Part shown: piece after piece, positions 41,748 to 54,311 of the stretch
Layout: each line of letters starts with the position of its first letter
Position numbering within the stretch: the stretch's first letter is position 1
From: Fomes fomentarius
Lineage: Eukaryota > Basidiomycota > Agaricomycetes > Polyporales > Polyporaceae
Length of the DNA stretch: 64,000 bases
Direction: 5' to 3'
NCBI GenBank assembly: GCA_022606135.1
Contig: JABYQN010000013.1
Coordinates: 558,001-622,000, forward strand
Notes under the pieces: model-generated
Told to the model about the DNA's origin: nothing
Seen by the model: the letters and a program-made list of their open reading frames with translations, nothing else
Databases searched by the model: none
Translations under genes and position numbers: made by a program

Positions 41748-44557
41748 CTATTCGAAGAACGGACACAATCTGTTGCACCATAAGCATAAGACAGATACCA
41801 CACCGTGCGCAAAACCTGAAGCCCGCGCCCCGCTGGCATACCGGTACCCCCCAAGTCGACATGGAGGTTCACCACTTTTCGACTGACTCAGGCACTTGGC
41901 TTTGCCTGTTTCCTTGCCTTGTTCTGGGGACAAAATCACATGAGCTGTCTGCGACATATCCGAGGTGAGTGAACGACGTACCAACTCCTTCGACAGGCAT
42001 TCGTATTTCTGTGTGAATGCGCCGAATAAGCATGGCGCAGTGTAAGAGGTAGGATGGATGTAATGATACCTTTCTCTCGTCGGCGGAGAGGTCCTTGTAA
42101 TACTGCTTGAATGCGGCTGTCGTTCCAATCGGATTCGCGGCTTTCCAATCCTTGGCGCATAGATTTCTGTAATGGAAAGGGTAGTTAAACACCGTGTTAG
42201 AGTATTTGACTTGAACGGCTTACTGTGGCCCTAGCGTGTCATTTACTACCAGTACCTCTTCCCCTTTCGCACGGCGAGTACCACGGTCGGCACTGTAGTT
42301 AGCAGAGGGCTCGAGCATGGGTGCGCCTGCGGAAGATGCGGTCGGTTCCGAGTCTACAGTTATGTGTTACCAGATAGGCCCGGGTCTGAATCAAGAATGC
42401 ACTCACTTTGATTTGATGCCGTGATTGAGTCCGGTAGGAGCTCACGTTCATGGGCCTGGTGCTGCTCGTCGAGGGATGCTTGATCTTGTAACCCGCTGGA
42501 GTCTGTGGACATAATTGATCAGCGCTAGCTAGAACAGCTCCGGGAGTTATGACAGCTCGGCGGGACAATTCGAGGCAACCCATGACATACGTGTCTCAGT
42601 AGGCTGGGGCTGAGATGGAGCGGTCTGTGCAACATCAGTATTGTTGTCCCAGAGGCCTTAACTGTATGCAATTGCGTCAGCGAGGTGGGAAGAGACATGG
42701 TATGTGGCGGCGAGCATGTTGGGCGATACTCACAAAGCACTTTGAAGAACAATGGGGACAGGCGGTGCAGCATTAGTCTTATCTTGAAGCTCAATATCGA
42801 CTCGAGAACTTGAAGGTTTGGAGCTAGGATCTTCGCTTGCGGTGACGGCGATGCTTGAGACGGTGATGGGAGTCTCATCTTGAACACGGGCTTCGGCAGG
42901 CGTGGAGTGTGGAGTGCGCGACTCTGCTGGAGGGCTCTGCACTGGCAGGTGTGCTGGCTGAGAAGGATCGGCGGTAGGCATGAGAAGCGGACCAGTGAGT
43001 GGAATGGAGCTAGTCTCAGCCTGAGTAGCGATGGTCTCGGGAGACTCGTGGGTTACACTCGCAGGAGGAGAGCGTGGCGGCGCATCCGCAGTGCCGTGGG
43101 CTCCCGCCGGCTGACGTTGGTTCTTGACCTTCTTTGATGGAAGCTGCTTGTGTTGCGCATCTTCTGAGCGCCGTGGAGTCCATCCACGTTTTCTCTGACG
43201 CCGTTTGGATGCTTTGGCAGCATTGTCATCACTGCTGTCATCGTCACTGCTGTGGTCATAGATGCCTTCATCATCTGTCTTGTGTTTGTCATCGTCAGTA
43301 AAATGATTACGGTACCAGGAGGGGTAAATCTGTGTCGCAATGTGATGAGCCTTCCAGTGAGCTGCGCCAAGCTTCAGTTCAGAGAACGTCTCTTCCATAT
43401 CAAGAAGGTATGCGTCCTTGACATCAGATCGTGCAGCGCCCCATGTGCGTGGTGCAAGACCGAGCTCATGCAAGCGGGTGAAGATTGTGTGAGCGTGTTG
43501 ACGCATAGCTGTCGTACGGAAACCAGAGACAGGATTGCCGCTGATATCCTCGACGTACTGCATGGCCACGTTGATGCCTTGGGACGCACGAGTAGAGCCA
43601 CGGACTGGGGCGGGAGTGTTGGGATCGGTGATTGTCTGGTTTCCACGACGATGAGACCGCCATTCGTGTTTGAACCAGAACTTGACATGTGGATGGTCAT
43701 CGCGGCTGAGCGGTGGTGTGTGCGAGTGTTTGAGAGTGAGAAGGGAGTGTCCACCTTGTAGCGAGGCAGAGCTTGGTTTCTGAGGGAGGTTGGTGTGCGG
43801 TGCAGAGAGCCGGGTGGAGACCGCAGAGAGAAGGGTGTCATATGCTTCTCTGCGAGATGGACATACCATGCTGAGTAATCAATTGAAGTTGAATAGGAAT
43901 GGGGGAGAGAACTTACCGAAGAGTTCGAAGCTCAGTAAGCGTCACGTCGTGCTCACGCTGCAGCACGTCAAATTCATGACGGAGCTGGAAGTACGTGCTC
44001 TGCTGACTCGCTGGGCTGCTACTGATACCACGTGGGTACGGAGCTCGACCACCCATGAGACTAAGTGGATGTGATTGGCTGCGCGAGGGTACAGCATGGG
44101 GTCCGATAGGAGTACTATCAGGCCCCATGTATATATCAGCACGGGCCGACATTGTTGAGTCGTCGGAAATCTGTGGGAAGACCTGCCAATGGACCACATA
44201 TGGAAGTGTGGTAGAGAGTGAGTGACGTAAATTAAAGGAGGAGGGTGAACATACATTAGGAGTCATGCCACGGTCATCCGAGAAGTGGTGCTCAGAGTAG
44301 GAGTCTTCTTCATGTGCGGCAAATGCTGATGCAGGCGTCCAGCGCTGATGAAACTTGGCAGAGGAGGAATGGATGGCCAGCGGAGAGGGTGTCGGGGGAC
44401 AATGGAGTTCGGTGAATGGAGGGATAGGCTGCATAGGCATACCCGGCGACCCAACCCGAGACGTAGGCTGGGAATAGAGTCCATGTCCATGTGCCGGGCT
44501 ATGCATCCGTGTCGTCGACAGCTCAGAGAGTAGGTTAGAGGACCCAGTGTTGGCCAT
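41748..44557 (-). CDS. Transposon accessory ORF, conserved in Agaricomycetes
   Basis: Starts MANTGSSNLLSELSTTRMHS at 44557. Exon 2 ends in a coiled-coil-like stretch (YFQLRHEFDVLQREHDVTLT). The large third exon carries the recognisable core: RASQGINVAMQYVEDISGNP, AMRQHAHTIFTRLHELGLAP, then WKAHHIATQIYPSWYRNHF. A disordered acidic and Lys-rich region follows, including runs of Asp/Ser and RRQRKRGWTPRR, a likely nuclear signal. Several small exons lead to RNLCAKDWKAANP and YYKDLSADERK, also typical of the family. Function unknown; possibly a DNA-binding or helper protein for transposition (inference). Later exon joins are uncertain. Confidence 0.6.
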
Positions 44558-44778
44558 GGTATACGATGTTTGTTAGGGGAAGGGGGAGCAGAGAATTTGC
44601 ATGCGGATGTCGACGTAGATAGGCAGAGTCGGTGGCGTTGCAAGGCACATGACCGCATTTTTGGTCAGGCCGATTTTGGCTTGCGTCTTATCTCAGAGCT
44701 GTGTGGCTGTCTAAATCTCACAGAATGGGAACGGAGGACACATTGGGTTAGTCAAGGACTCGATTTGACTACTGGGAT

Positions 44779-45614
44779 ATGCTGATCACACTGGGGATAG
44801 ACTCACAAGTGTACACTGAAACCGACTTGGATGGCGTCTGCGGAACGGTCCCCAGTTCACAAGCATACGAAATTCCTTTGACCCCGCCACCATATGCGGT
44901 CACAGAGGCCTTACAAGATCATCAGCTTGGAAGCGAGAGAGCTACATGGGACTATGAGGCTCTCTCGCAAGACGAGGAAGACATGAAGACTGTATGCACT
45001 TCACAGAGCCCTGTGGAAATGGAGATCACCGAGGAGTGGGTACACCGTATAGCTGCCAATCGAGCGGCTTTAAACAGAAGGTAAGATGCATGTTCTAAAT
45101 GAAAAGAATCTCATGGTAATACTGCACGGATATGTGACTGCGTATGAGGCAATTCCTCACAAGCAGGCACGTCCAAGTGCAGTGCATGGCCAATAGAAGG
45201 GCACTCATGGGTTTGTTACTCTGCAGAGTCGATGCTCGAGGGTATGAAGCAGGGGACGAGTACTCGTTGTCGTCGTCAGATGAGGATGCTCTGTCAAGCT
45301 CTGGTTCACCTCCCACAGAGACGAATATATTATGGACATCACCATTACGTGCTCCTTCTACACGAAGCACTATGTCCAGCCCCTCAAGCTTATTCTCATA
45401 CAGCAGCAATAAACCATCACCACTGCGCCGGTTTCTGGAGATGTTTGACTCAGATGATGGGTGCAACAAAGATGGTAGTGTGCTTTGGAATGCGATCCCA
45501 TCACAGGACACTGACGAATTGACTCACCTTTCCTTGGACTGCATCGTAACAGACATCTTAACGGATGGCGACGACAAACTTCGCCCTTCTGGATGCCAAT
45601 CCAATTCATGTTGA
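44779..45614 (+). CDS. Spliced gene of unknown function inside the transposon
   Basis: Two exons, 44779-45080 and 45167-45614, joined by an 86-bp GTAAGA...GCAG intron, sum to 750 nt and give 249 aa. It is the only plus-strand gene in the element, placed head-to-head with the accessory ORF and tail-to-tail with the transposase. The N-terminal half has EEWVHRIAANRAALNRRHVQ. The C-terminal half is Ser/Asp-rich (EYSLSSSDEDALSSSGSP), ending DDKLRPSGCQSNSC. No family recognised. The exact frame over the intron supports a real gene. Confidence 0.55.
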
Positions 45615-45843
45615 TGTCAATCCTTGTACAGTTGTACTTGATGCGTTCCAAGTACGTACTTCACCTAGTCCTAGCCATGCTGAGTCCGAGTGACCAAGGC
45701 ATGCACCTCACAGAGTGATCATAAAGACATGTCAAGCATACCAGGATGTCGGGTGTCGGTTTGAGGAATTGCTCACCAGCACAGCATCTCGCCGCCCATG
45801 CTCTCTGTGCGCCTGATTATGTAGGCTCTCACACGATGTATAT

Positions 45844-48800
45844 TTACATACTATTCTCCAAATCATCATCTACAACTTGCTCCTCAACACCACCCAGGTG
45901 TGCGACCGCAAGCCCGGGTTTCTCTACCACACACAGTCTCCCAGCCACGTCCACCAGACCCTCACATGGGATGATTTGGGCAGGATGGGGGACCATCGCG
46001 ACGACCGAGTCAATCTCCCTGACATCCACCAATTGAAGCCCCTCATCACCCTGTAGTACGCATGACCACATCACGCCATAAGACAACTCCAGGAGAGTGG
46101 AGTCAGGAGGGCCGTACAGTGACACAAGGGCTAGGGCACGAATCTCATTGTGCACTCGCAGACGCAGATAAAACCGTACCTCGCCATATGAGACTGCCCC
46201 ATGTCGTAGTATCTGCATGTTCAAATTGAGACCTCATAGAATAACATAATATGCCTGTCATTGACTGACCTTCACGTTGCGAGCGATACGGATGTGTGAC
46301 AACGATTTCAAAGACTCCTTCCATAAGGAGCGCGCCACTTGTCCATTTGGGAGACGAAGCCGAGCCCATCGTGCCACTTTTGGCACCCAATCTGGGCGCA
46401 ACGCAAGGCCAGCTTGTTCTAGATGAGCCCGTAAAACCACACCTTCAGCCGATGAGACCACACTCGGGGACTCCTTTGCTGCACGCAATAATACATATCC
46501 TCCACCTACTTCTTCGGCACCGCGTGGCAAAGGCCGCACATCAGGTTCGAGGTCTGGAATCATCGCCTTGAGCGCATTGACCTGTGCGCGTCAAACACCA
46601 CGATGGGAGAGGTTTGTGTACGGGTTGGAGTGTAACTTGATTTCCTGGCCGAGATTGCCGATCGTGCGTTCCATTGTCCACTGCGTGTAGCATGATTGCG
46701 GGCCAACACGCTCGCACTCTTGGGGAATGTGCGGGAGTGCGTGGATACTTTGACGGATGAAATGCAGCCGGTCAGTGCGCCGTTGGTAGTAGAGCACCTC
46801 AAATTCTTCTACAAACTCCACAAAGAGGCGCTGTGCATAGCGGAGATTAGGAGCAGGAATACGCCGTGCCAGTGTGAGCCGGACTGCGCAGACCAGCTTG
46901 CAGAAGTTTCGGAAGTAAACCTCCGGAAGGGGTGTCGCATATAGCAGACATGGCCCCAAGCCAAAGATATACATCAGAAATTCCCAAGCTTTGTACCCGC
47001 TGTTGAATCTCTCAGCTGGGTTGCGCGGCGGACGATCAAAGGAGCCGGGGAGATACGGTGTACAGGCTGCAACCTGACGCCCATGCTCTTTCCAGACTCC
47101 GTCAACCAGGACTGCCCAGAGCCAAGTTTCTTTTGAGTCCGTCTTGTTGCATGGCAGAGTACCACGGAAGAGCGCAAGTAGAAGGTCGGTAAGATTGAGT
47201 GAAATGAGATGCATCTGATCGGCGGGAAAGCATCGAGGAATGCCGAGGAATGCATCCCCGCACAAACCACTGAAGATACTCGGTTTGGCAATGCCCGTGC
47301 GCAAACGAAGTCGCTTGTATTGGGTCTCGTTCTTCGCCTGCAAGAGCTGGAAGAGATTCTCAGTGTAGCGTGCTGAATAGATGGTAGAAATCGACATGGA
47401 GGAGCACATGGTACGCAGATTGATGTCGGGATGATCGCACCCAACCACGGCGTAGCCGTAAGGTTTGAGAAGAGCTGGGTAGTAATTGGTACTCCCCGGC
47501 TTGTGTCGACCACGGACCTCGCAGTACAGACGGCACCCTTGTGCACCTTGGTGTCCGACCAGTCCATTTAGATATGTCATTCCGGGGCCGTCTGCTGTGA
47601 CCAGATGGAGAAAGAGCTGCAAAGTGAAGACGACATCAGACGCGGCATCCCACACATGGAGCCCTCCTTCCCGCTGAATTGCAGAGAGGTGATGTACACC
47701 AGGGAACAGAAAGGAGTCGACATTTCCTGGCTTGTTGGGCCCCGGGATGAACCCACCCGGAAGAACGTACTTGACCTTATACCGTAGGTCAGGTGAGAGG
47801 TTGAGGATGATCCAAATGTACATCCAACAGTCCGACTGCTTGTTGCGATATAGCTGAGCACCGTCCATGGATAGCATGAGGAGAGTGTCGCCAGGTTTTA
47901 TACGGCCAGACAAGACAGCGTCCAGGTACTCTGCGCCATGGTAGACATCAGTGAACTCGGTCACACGCCCACCATTCCGTTCGAGCTCGGCTCGGATCTC
48001 TGCGGTGCATTCTTCTCGGTGACGCATGTTCCGTGCAGCGACAGGGTGTCGCCATTGCACCTGGAGCTGCAGACCCAATGGGAGGGTAAAGAACACACGA
48101 TGTGGTTCTCGATGATCTGTGTCTCTGCCAGTGGGCGCTGAAAGATAGCGATCGTGGCCGCATGAACGACACTGCTCATCTCCGGCGAAAGGACCAGTGA
48201 AGGCGAGACATGAGTGCAGACACATGTCGTGCTTGACTGGGGAGATTCCCGTGAGCTCCTCGATGCGCTTCTTCATCTGGTAGTGAGACGGCATCTTGGA
48301 CCCCGGATGTGCCATGAGGTAGCTCTGACGCACTGCTGAGTATGTGTCATCGGAGGAGGTGTTTGTGTCAAGAAAAATGTGGAGTGCAAAACGTGTGGCG
48401 GCATCCTCCAAGTCACCTGTGACTGGCATAGTGAGCGGATGGCGGAGACGGTCAAGAACGTCGAGGTCGAGGCCATTGGCCTCTAGAAGAGCCTCCTTTA
48501 CGGGTCTGATGAACTTCTGAGCTGTCATTAACTCGTCCAAAACAGCGGCTGGTGGTATTCCTGTAGCAGCAGGTGTCTCTTCGAACGGAGGCCCCTCGGG
48601 ATTGTGGGTCTCTTCACTGGGTACACCTGAAGGGACATATGAGACTCGGTGTTATGTATTCACGAAAGGCAGTGCATTACCTCCAATGAGATCAACTTCG
48701 AGCGAACCAGGATCGGGTGCTGGTATGTCGGACAAGCCTGAATTTGTGCCAGGCCTGCTCCCATGATTGTCCAGTACTGGAGGGGCCTCGAGACTGAATC

Positions 48801-49288
48801 CTGAGGTTTCCATATCCATTGTTATGCGACTGTCAATATCGTCGGCATGTAAGAGCGGTTCGGGACGATCAGACTGTAGCATGAATTCAATATTTTGGCC
48901 ACTTCGGACATAAGAAATCACTCACGGCAGACTCTAGTCCTCCCATACTATTGATGATGTCATGGCCATCTTGCAATCCACTGCTCAGACATCCACCGTC
49001 GTCCTGGAGCTGTGGTAGACGTCCATCCACGTGACTTATATTCGCAACCATGCGAGGTTGCTTGGAAGCGCGAGAATTAGCTTGCTTGCGAGAACATCGT
49101 TTCTTAGTAGAGGATGGGCCTTCCGAATCGGCAGGGAGAAGCAACAAGAGCGGGGAAACAAATACAGGCGTAGGAGCGTGACGCTGCACAGACCGCGCAC
49201 ATCGTTTGACACTGCCGCATTCAGGACACCAGCATTTGGAGTTGTCGCCAGTACTAGCAGGGAGATGCATAGATGCCGGATGCGACAT
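45844..49288 (-). CDS. Plavaka-type transposase
   Basis: Starts at ATG 49288 (the preceding in-frame opening codon is TTG). The N-terminus has a zinc-finger-like CWCPECGSVKRCARSVQRH. The main exon, open for about 650 codons, reads MLSMDGAQLYRNKQSDCWMY, KYVLPGGFIPGPNKPGNVDS, LVTADGPGMTYLNGLVGHQG, CRLYCEVRGRHKPG and QWTMERTIGNLGQEI. These are family signatures; acidic residues in DGAQ and TADGPG are catalytic candidates. C-terminal exons read PLPRGAEEVGGGYVLLRA and ARWARLRLPNGQVARS. Introns lie near 46230-46270, 48610-48680 and 48880-48930. Long open frames suggest recent activity. It would cut and move the surrounding element. Confidence 0.82.
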
Positions 49289-50051
49289 GACAGTGACCGG
49301 GTCGTAGGAGTGACTCACGTTCAATAGAAGACGGAAGATAAATCCATACCGTGTGTCTAGTTACATCTGTGCTGATCAAATGATATGAGCTACAACTTTA
49401 CAAGTGCGATCTTTACTATTGGACGTCTGGATCTGAGACGCGTCTGACGGTAAGGGGGAAGTTGAACAGAATGGACGCCCACACGACTCTGTCCGATGCT
49501 ACACGAAACGCCCAGCGTCACTCGATCCCACCCCATTGCATCAGATCCCGCACGCCTGATTTCTGACTGGGGCTGAACACGACTACTTCTAGCTTGAGCG
49601 CTGTTGATGCACGAGCGCGATCTTGCAAGATGGTGCAGATGATATATGCTAAGCTTCGCACTCGTTCAGAGTCCATGAAGGCCTAGGGTACTGGCGGATA
49701 GCTAGGCATGTATTAGCTGGTATATGTGTAGCCTGAAGCCCTGTATGATATACAGGGATCTGCGGATGAGTAGTGTCTTGAGGAGACCTGTCCAAGATAC
49801 GGATTCCTATGGTGCAGTAACAGCAAGACGCGGGGATCAGATGAATTCCTGGAGGCTGGACTTCGACGCCATTAAGTATCTATGAGAGCGTCTTACGTCA
49901 TCGATACTACCAGATTGAGTAATCACTGTAAGGCGGTCAAACATGATCACGAGCGCCCCACTTAATTCTCTGCCACATCATGCATGGGAATGGTTCGACG
50001 GGAGGGATGAAATCCGAATGGTGTTCAGCTCTCTAGCGGAACGATAGATTA
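49289..50051. other. Right flank of transposon, no gene
   Basis: No ORF with family features. It should include the right transposon end and the 3' flank of the oxidase gene. A TAGTG at about 49771 has no matching CACTA-type left end. Confidence 0.4.
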
Positions 50052-52027
50052 TCACAATTCTCTCAGGCCCACAAGTAGCGATTCTTGGGAATGGCTCGAG
50101 GGCTGAGTCCCGTCTACCGTCTGTGCAACTCTGCACAGTCGACCATCGTCTTCAACGTCCCACTCCTCGCTGCCAACGGCAGTCAACGCATAGAACACCT
50201 CATTAGGGTCGTAGAGAGCTTTGATCTCCCGGAGCTTCTGGTAGTTACTACCGAAGAACGCTTGCTGCCAGTTGGGCTGGCGGAAGTCCGCCTACTCTTC
50301 CGTCAGCACAGATAGTTCCACTTTCGTGAGATCCGAAGAATGCAAGCTTACCTCATTCATATATGCTCCAGAATTTGGCGCGAGGGCTATGAGCTGCGGG
50401 ATGTATTGTTCAGTCATCTTGTGCTGCCACTCGACCATGTCCGACCATGGTGCAGTGGAATTCCAAGGGCTTGAGTGAACATGTCAGTCAACGTTCCTAT
50501 ACAAACATAAACATCTTGTGTGGACCTACGTCGTGATGACCGTATCGATCAAGGTGTTCCTCCAAGCCGGGAGCACGGAGTTGTCCACCCCTTTCGAAGC
50601 GTTCAAAGCAACTCCGATGAACTGAGCACCATCCTCAGTGATGTTCCGGCATGCGGTAATCAGCGCGTCATTGTTGAACTCGACAACGCTCCTCGGAATA
50701 AGCCAACCGCCGTATTGGGCGATACCGACTTGAATAGGGCTCTGCATCGTGCTAAATTGAGAGTAATAGCCGGGGAACTGGTCTATATAGCTCGCATATG
50801 TGACTCCGAGGCCTTTGAGCTTGTCAAAGTAGGGCGTGAGCAGTGCCGCAAGCTCGCTGGAAGAAACACCGGGTGCAGTGATGGGACTGGCGGCGAATGA
50901 AGTGTTGGTAAAGAAGTAGATAACCATGATGCCAGAGTCAACGATTGGGGGGAGCGCCGCCTGCCAGGCGGCGATGGCCTCGTAGTAGATATCCTGTGTG
51001 ATACCTTCTGAAGTGAAGGTGAAGTTGGCGCTGCTGACTGGAATATCCTTGTGGGCTTTCGAGGTCATGGAAAGAACGACGCCGTACGTGCTACCACCAC
51101 CTCCGGCCAGAGCCCAGAACAGGTCGGTATTATTCTGACGGTTCGCGACCCAAACCTCACCGTTGCCGTCGACCACCTCTCATTCTAGGACCTGATCGGC
51201 CCCAAGTCCATATTTGGAAGCCAGCGCGGAATGCCCTCCACCTTGCGAATACCCGCCTGGTAGAATGTCAGAGAGAGTCCGGCGACGTTGCATCAATTCA
51301 GGACCAACCAGCAATTCCTACAGTCGGGCAGTCTCCGCCCACGACTGCTAGACCCTGTGCATCAGCCGCCGCATATGCTTCTCCACCTTGAACTCCCGCC
51401 CCAACTTTGATGGCCTTTCCGGTGTAAGAAGGATCCGAGTAGTCCAAGAACGTGATATTCTTCAAATGATGCGTCCAAATGGCCAGTGACCCTGCTCCCG
51501 TAGACTTTCCATTATAACTGGAGATGAGTTAGAGTGAGACTCCGGACGAGGATGTAGAAGAACGGGACATACTCGTGACCGGTGTTGCGAATAACGAGGC
51601 GGATATTCCTCTCCTTCGCGAAGCGGATTCCCGTCGCGACATCCTGAGCGGACGAGACATTAATGGCATAGCGAACGTAGTTGCCAAGAAGGCAGGGACT
51701 GTGCTCTGGGGTAAACGGATCGCAGCTTTGGTTCGCGAAGAAAGGGGCCATGACGGAGCTCGAAGACTCGTAATGCTCCTGCGGCCATTGCCAACTGTCG
51801 CGAAGAACTTGGCACCTTGTCGTGTTGTGTATGGGATCATGGCAGGGTGCGGCGAGCGGCACCGTGGCCACAAGCTTGCCATCCAGCGTCTCATTCAGCC
51901 GGTCCCACTCGGACAGCGTCGGCCAACACGTGTCTCCGGGAAAACAGCGGCAATCCTTTGGGGACGCCTGGCCGGTCCAGAGGATAGCGATGAGGGCGAG
52001 TTGTAGCAGACATGTTTTGACCCCCAT
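50052..52027 (-). pseudogene. BBE-type FAD-linked oxidase with one nonsense codon
   Basis: Starts MGVKTCLLQLALIAILWTGQ (signal peptide), then CRCFPGDTCWPTLSEWDRLN. The FAD_binding_4 domain carries NIRLVIRNTGHEY, then VVGGDCPTVGIAGG and QGGGHSALASKYGLGADQVL. The C-terminal BBE block is NWQQAFFGSNYQKLREIKAL and YDPNEVFYALTAVGSEEW. Secreted enzymes of this family oxidise sugars or alcohols to give hydrogen peroxide. At 51180-51182 the usual Trp of VLEWEVV is a TGA stop. All introns and the rest of the frame are intact to the TGA at 50052. Either the allele is newly dead, or this is a single-base error. Confidence 0.8.
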
Positions 52028-52709
52028 GTTTTGTCCAGAACTTGTGGCGGGGATTGGTGATGGATCTGTATGGGTTGCCAACCACGTCACAGAGTCGTTG
52101 CACGAGAGGAGACTCGCCCGAGTCAGTTCACGACTCGGACCAGGGGTTCACTACACTAGCTAGCTGATCCTATTAGCGTCACTGGCGGTTTAGAGGAGTA
52201 CGGAGACGTACCAGTAGATAGCACGATGGTAGCTCCCCTAGGCAGACAGTATATGATCTATGGATGTGGGGACTGAGGACGATAGCAAAATGGTAGTATC
52301 GGAGAGGTAGCTCTCACGGGGCTGGTGCATCATGACGCTTGTTACTGTAGCCGAGTCACGGACTTACGGAGGACTTTCACTTGTATGACTTCATATACTT
52401 AGTACCACCTGGTAATAGCTTCCAAGTTGAAGCTGAAGGTTCTGAAGGATGCCATCGGAATTTGTCGGAGAGGGCTGACAATGGAGCGGACTTCAAACAT
52501 GCCCCCCCCAAAAAAAAAGTGAAACTCATCTATAGCCCGACATCCGGGCCGACCCCTGGCCACTCCAACCAGTCACACTTCAGAGTCGCCCGTCGGTGCC
52601 AGCTTCGATACGTATTTGGCCAGATACCGGTGCCGCGCTATGGTACTAGCCCACTTTCCCTGAGCCACTGGTGGTGCAGTACGGCTTAACGATAAGGAAC
52701 TTCAGGTGC
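52028..52709. other. Intergenic, promoter side of the oxidase
   Basis: Contains a C7A9 homopolymer pair at about 52502-52518. Short ORFs only, no recognised features. Confidence 0.4.
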
Positions 52710-53430
52710 TCAAACACTAGCCTTGTTGATTTCTATATCGATCGGCAGGTTCAAAGAGTGATGTGAGCGCTGCATGATTGAAGGTCTGAGACTCGCCTCC
52801 AAATACTCGACATCAGTGATACTGTTGGTCAATCGGCGACTGATGTTGAAAAGCCGGAGATGCGTCACATTGGGAGCTCGTTTCACCCGAACGCATTGGT
52901 TGACGTCTCCACTGTAGCCTGGCGCTGTCAGGCGCAAGTGGGTCAGGCCCAGCACCGGGGTGAGCTCAGTGACATCCTTCGACTCCCAAGGCACAAACTT
53001 CAGCTAACCACCCCCGTAGAGGTGAATGTCCCGGAGCTGGGGATAGGCGATGGTTTGCACATCGCCGAATCGATGATTGTGTAGGACGAATAGAGTCTGA
53101 AGGTCGTGAAGCGACCATTTCGAAAATGAGAAAAGATATCACAGCGGCATTGTATGTCTCTTCCTCTGGATCGACAGATCCGCCGGTTTGAGATTGCTTC
53201 GCCGTCTTGCGTTCCGCGGAAGTAAGGAAAGGGTGTCTCACTCGAGAGTTGGTGTTGAAACTTTGACAGGCACGAGAGATGTCTTGGAACGACTTGCAGA
53301 CGAGAGTGAGAACACAGCCTGTGTAGCTACCATCGTTGGGAGAGGATGTGGAGAGCGGAGGGGCCAGTTAACATAGACGGTAGTGGTTGAATTCAAGGTT
53401 TGAAGCTAGCCGAAGGCAAACATTCTGCTT
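52710..53430 (-). pseudogene. F-box/LRR gene, copy 2, decayed
   Basis: In order on the minus strand: VCKSFQDISRAC (F-box-like), LTSAERKTAKQSQTGGSV, an LRR-like part (LQTLFVLHNHRFGDVQTI, QLRDIHLYGGG), an in-frame TAG, then THLRLTAPGYSGDVNQC and NVTHLRLFNISRRL, ending at 52710. Agaricomycete F-box proteins of this kind act as substrate receptors of SCF ubiquitin ligases. The TAG and frame breaks mark it as decayed. It is homologous to 34190-34670 over its 5' part and upstream DNA. Confidence 0.6.
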
Positions 53431-53539
53431 ACGCCAACCACCTTCCGTGAACGGTGCGTAGAATCCGGCTTAGATAAGATGTTGAATCTGCATATTGATT
53501 TCGGTGACCGACTAGGGCTCTGTCTGCCAACAACTTCCT

Positions 53540-54169
53540 CTACTGCCCATACACTTCGCTCAAGACGGCATTCAAGGATTACCACATCTACTTCAACCAT
53601 TTCATCAAGGCCAGAGACTTTGGTCTTGTGAACAGAGACTATCTCCGGCTTGCAATCACGGCGAGTAGATAATCTGCGCAGACAACCAAGCGGCGATTGA
53701 TATCGTCATCTCCTGTCTTCGTGGCACAGTCGGAGCTGCTCGAGGAGAATGTGTCGGCGATACTAGTGCAGGTCAAGAACAGCAGAACGTTCGCCGGCGA
53801 GACAAAACCCTCCGTCTTTGCTGTGGGGTGTTCGACTCGCAGCCGCTCCCTATCGTCCACATGGTCTTCGTACTCGCCTCGGAGGAGTCAGTGGTGAGAA
53901 CCCCGCCAGTTGCGGAGTGTCAATCACCCCAGGGCCCGTTTGCGACGTTCACCGCATACGACATCTGGTGTGCTGGAGCGACAGAGGAGACATTTGGAGT
54001 CATCCAAGATCTATGGGAGCAGCTACATGCACAGCGTGTTCTAGAGAAGATGCGAGTGCAGGGTAATGCGGAGATGTACACCCATCCAGAGTCGAGAAGA
54101 GCACTTGGAGAGATGCAGCCGTTGGTGTCGACGGAGCCGGACTACTGGTCATCGTGGGCATATCTGTAG
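53540..54169 (+). pseudogene. C-terminal fragment of Crinkler-like nuclease
   Basis: Strong nucleotide similarity to 17670-18322, covering the nuclease core and the C-terminus. The AIDIVI...ILVQVKNSRTFAGE core is recognisable, although a TAG and small insertions and deletions interrupt the upstream part. Similarity continues past the stop into 3' flanking DNA (gcagcaattgttct in both). The NTPase half is missing. This is a partial gene copy that ends intact at TAG. Confidence 0.75.
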
Positions 54170-54311
54170 GAATGGCAGAACATGGTGTATGATCGTAGCA
54201 GCAATTGTTCTATCGTCAACGAAACGACCTGTACAGGACTCTCTGCAAGTGTCTGTGTACTGTCTGCGAGTCTCCCCAGGAAGGCATAGAAGATGTATTG
54301 TTCTATCGCTA

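Larger units (their letters stand above)
41748..49288 (-). mobile_element. Plavaka-type DNA transposon with accessory genes
   Basis: Coordinates span the outermost coding sequence; the real ends lie outside. The element holds a transposase (45844-49288), an accessory ORF family that I associate with such transposons in Agaricomycetes (41748-44557), both leftward, and one spliced gene on the other strand (44779-45614). Candidate flanks (41400-41750 and 49290-50050) were compared by eye for terminal inverted repeats and none was found. Confidence 0.65.

Noticed and set aside
46974..47567. 197-codon minus-strand ORF
   Set aside because: Second frame of the transposase exon; no signature.
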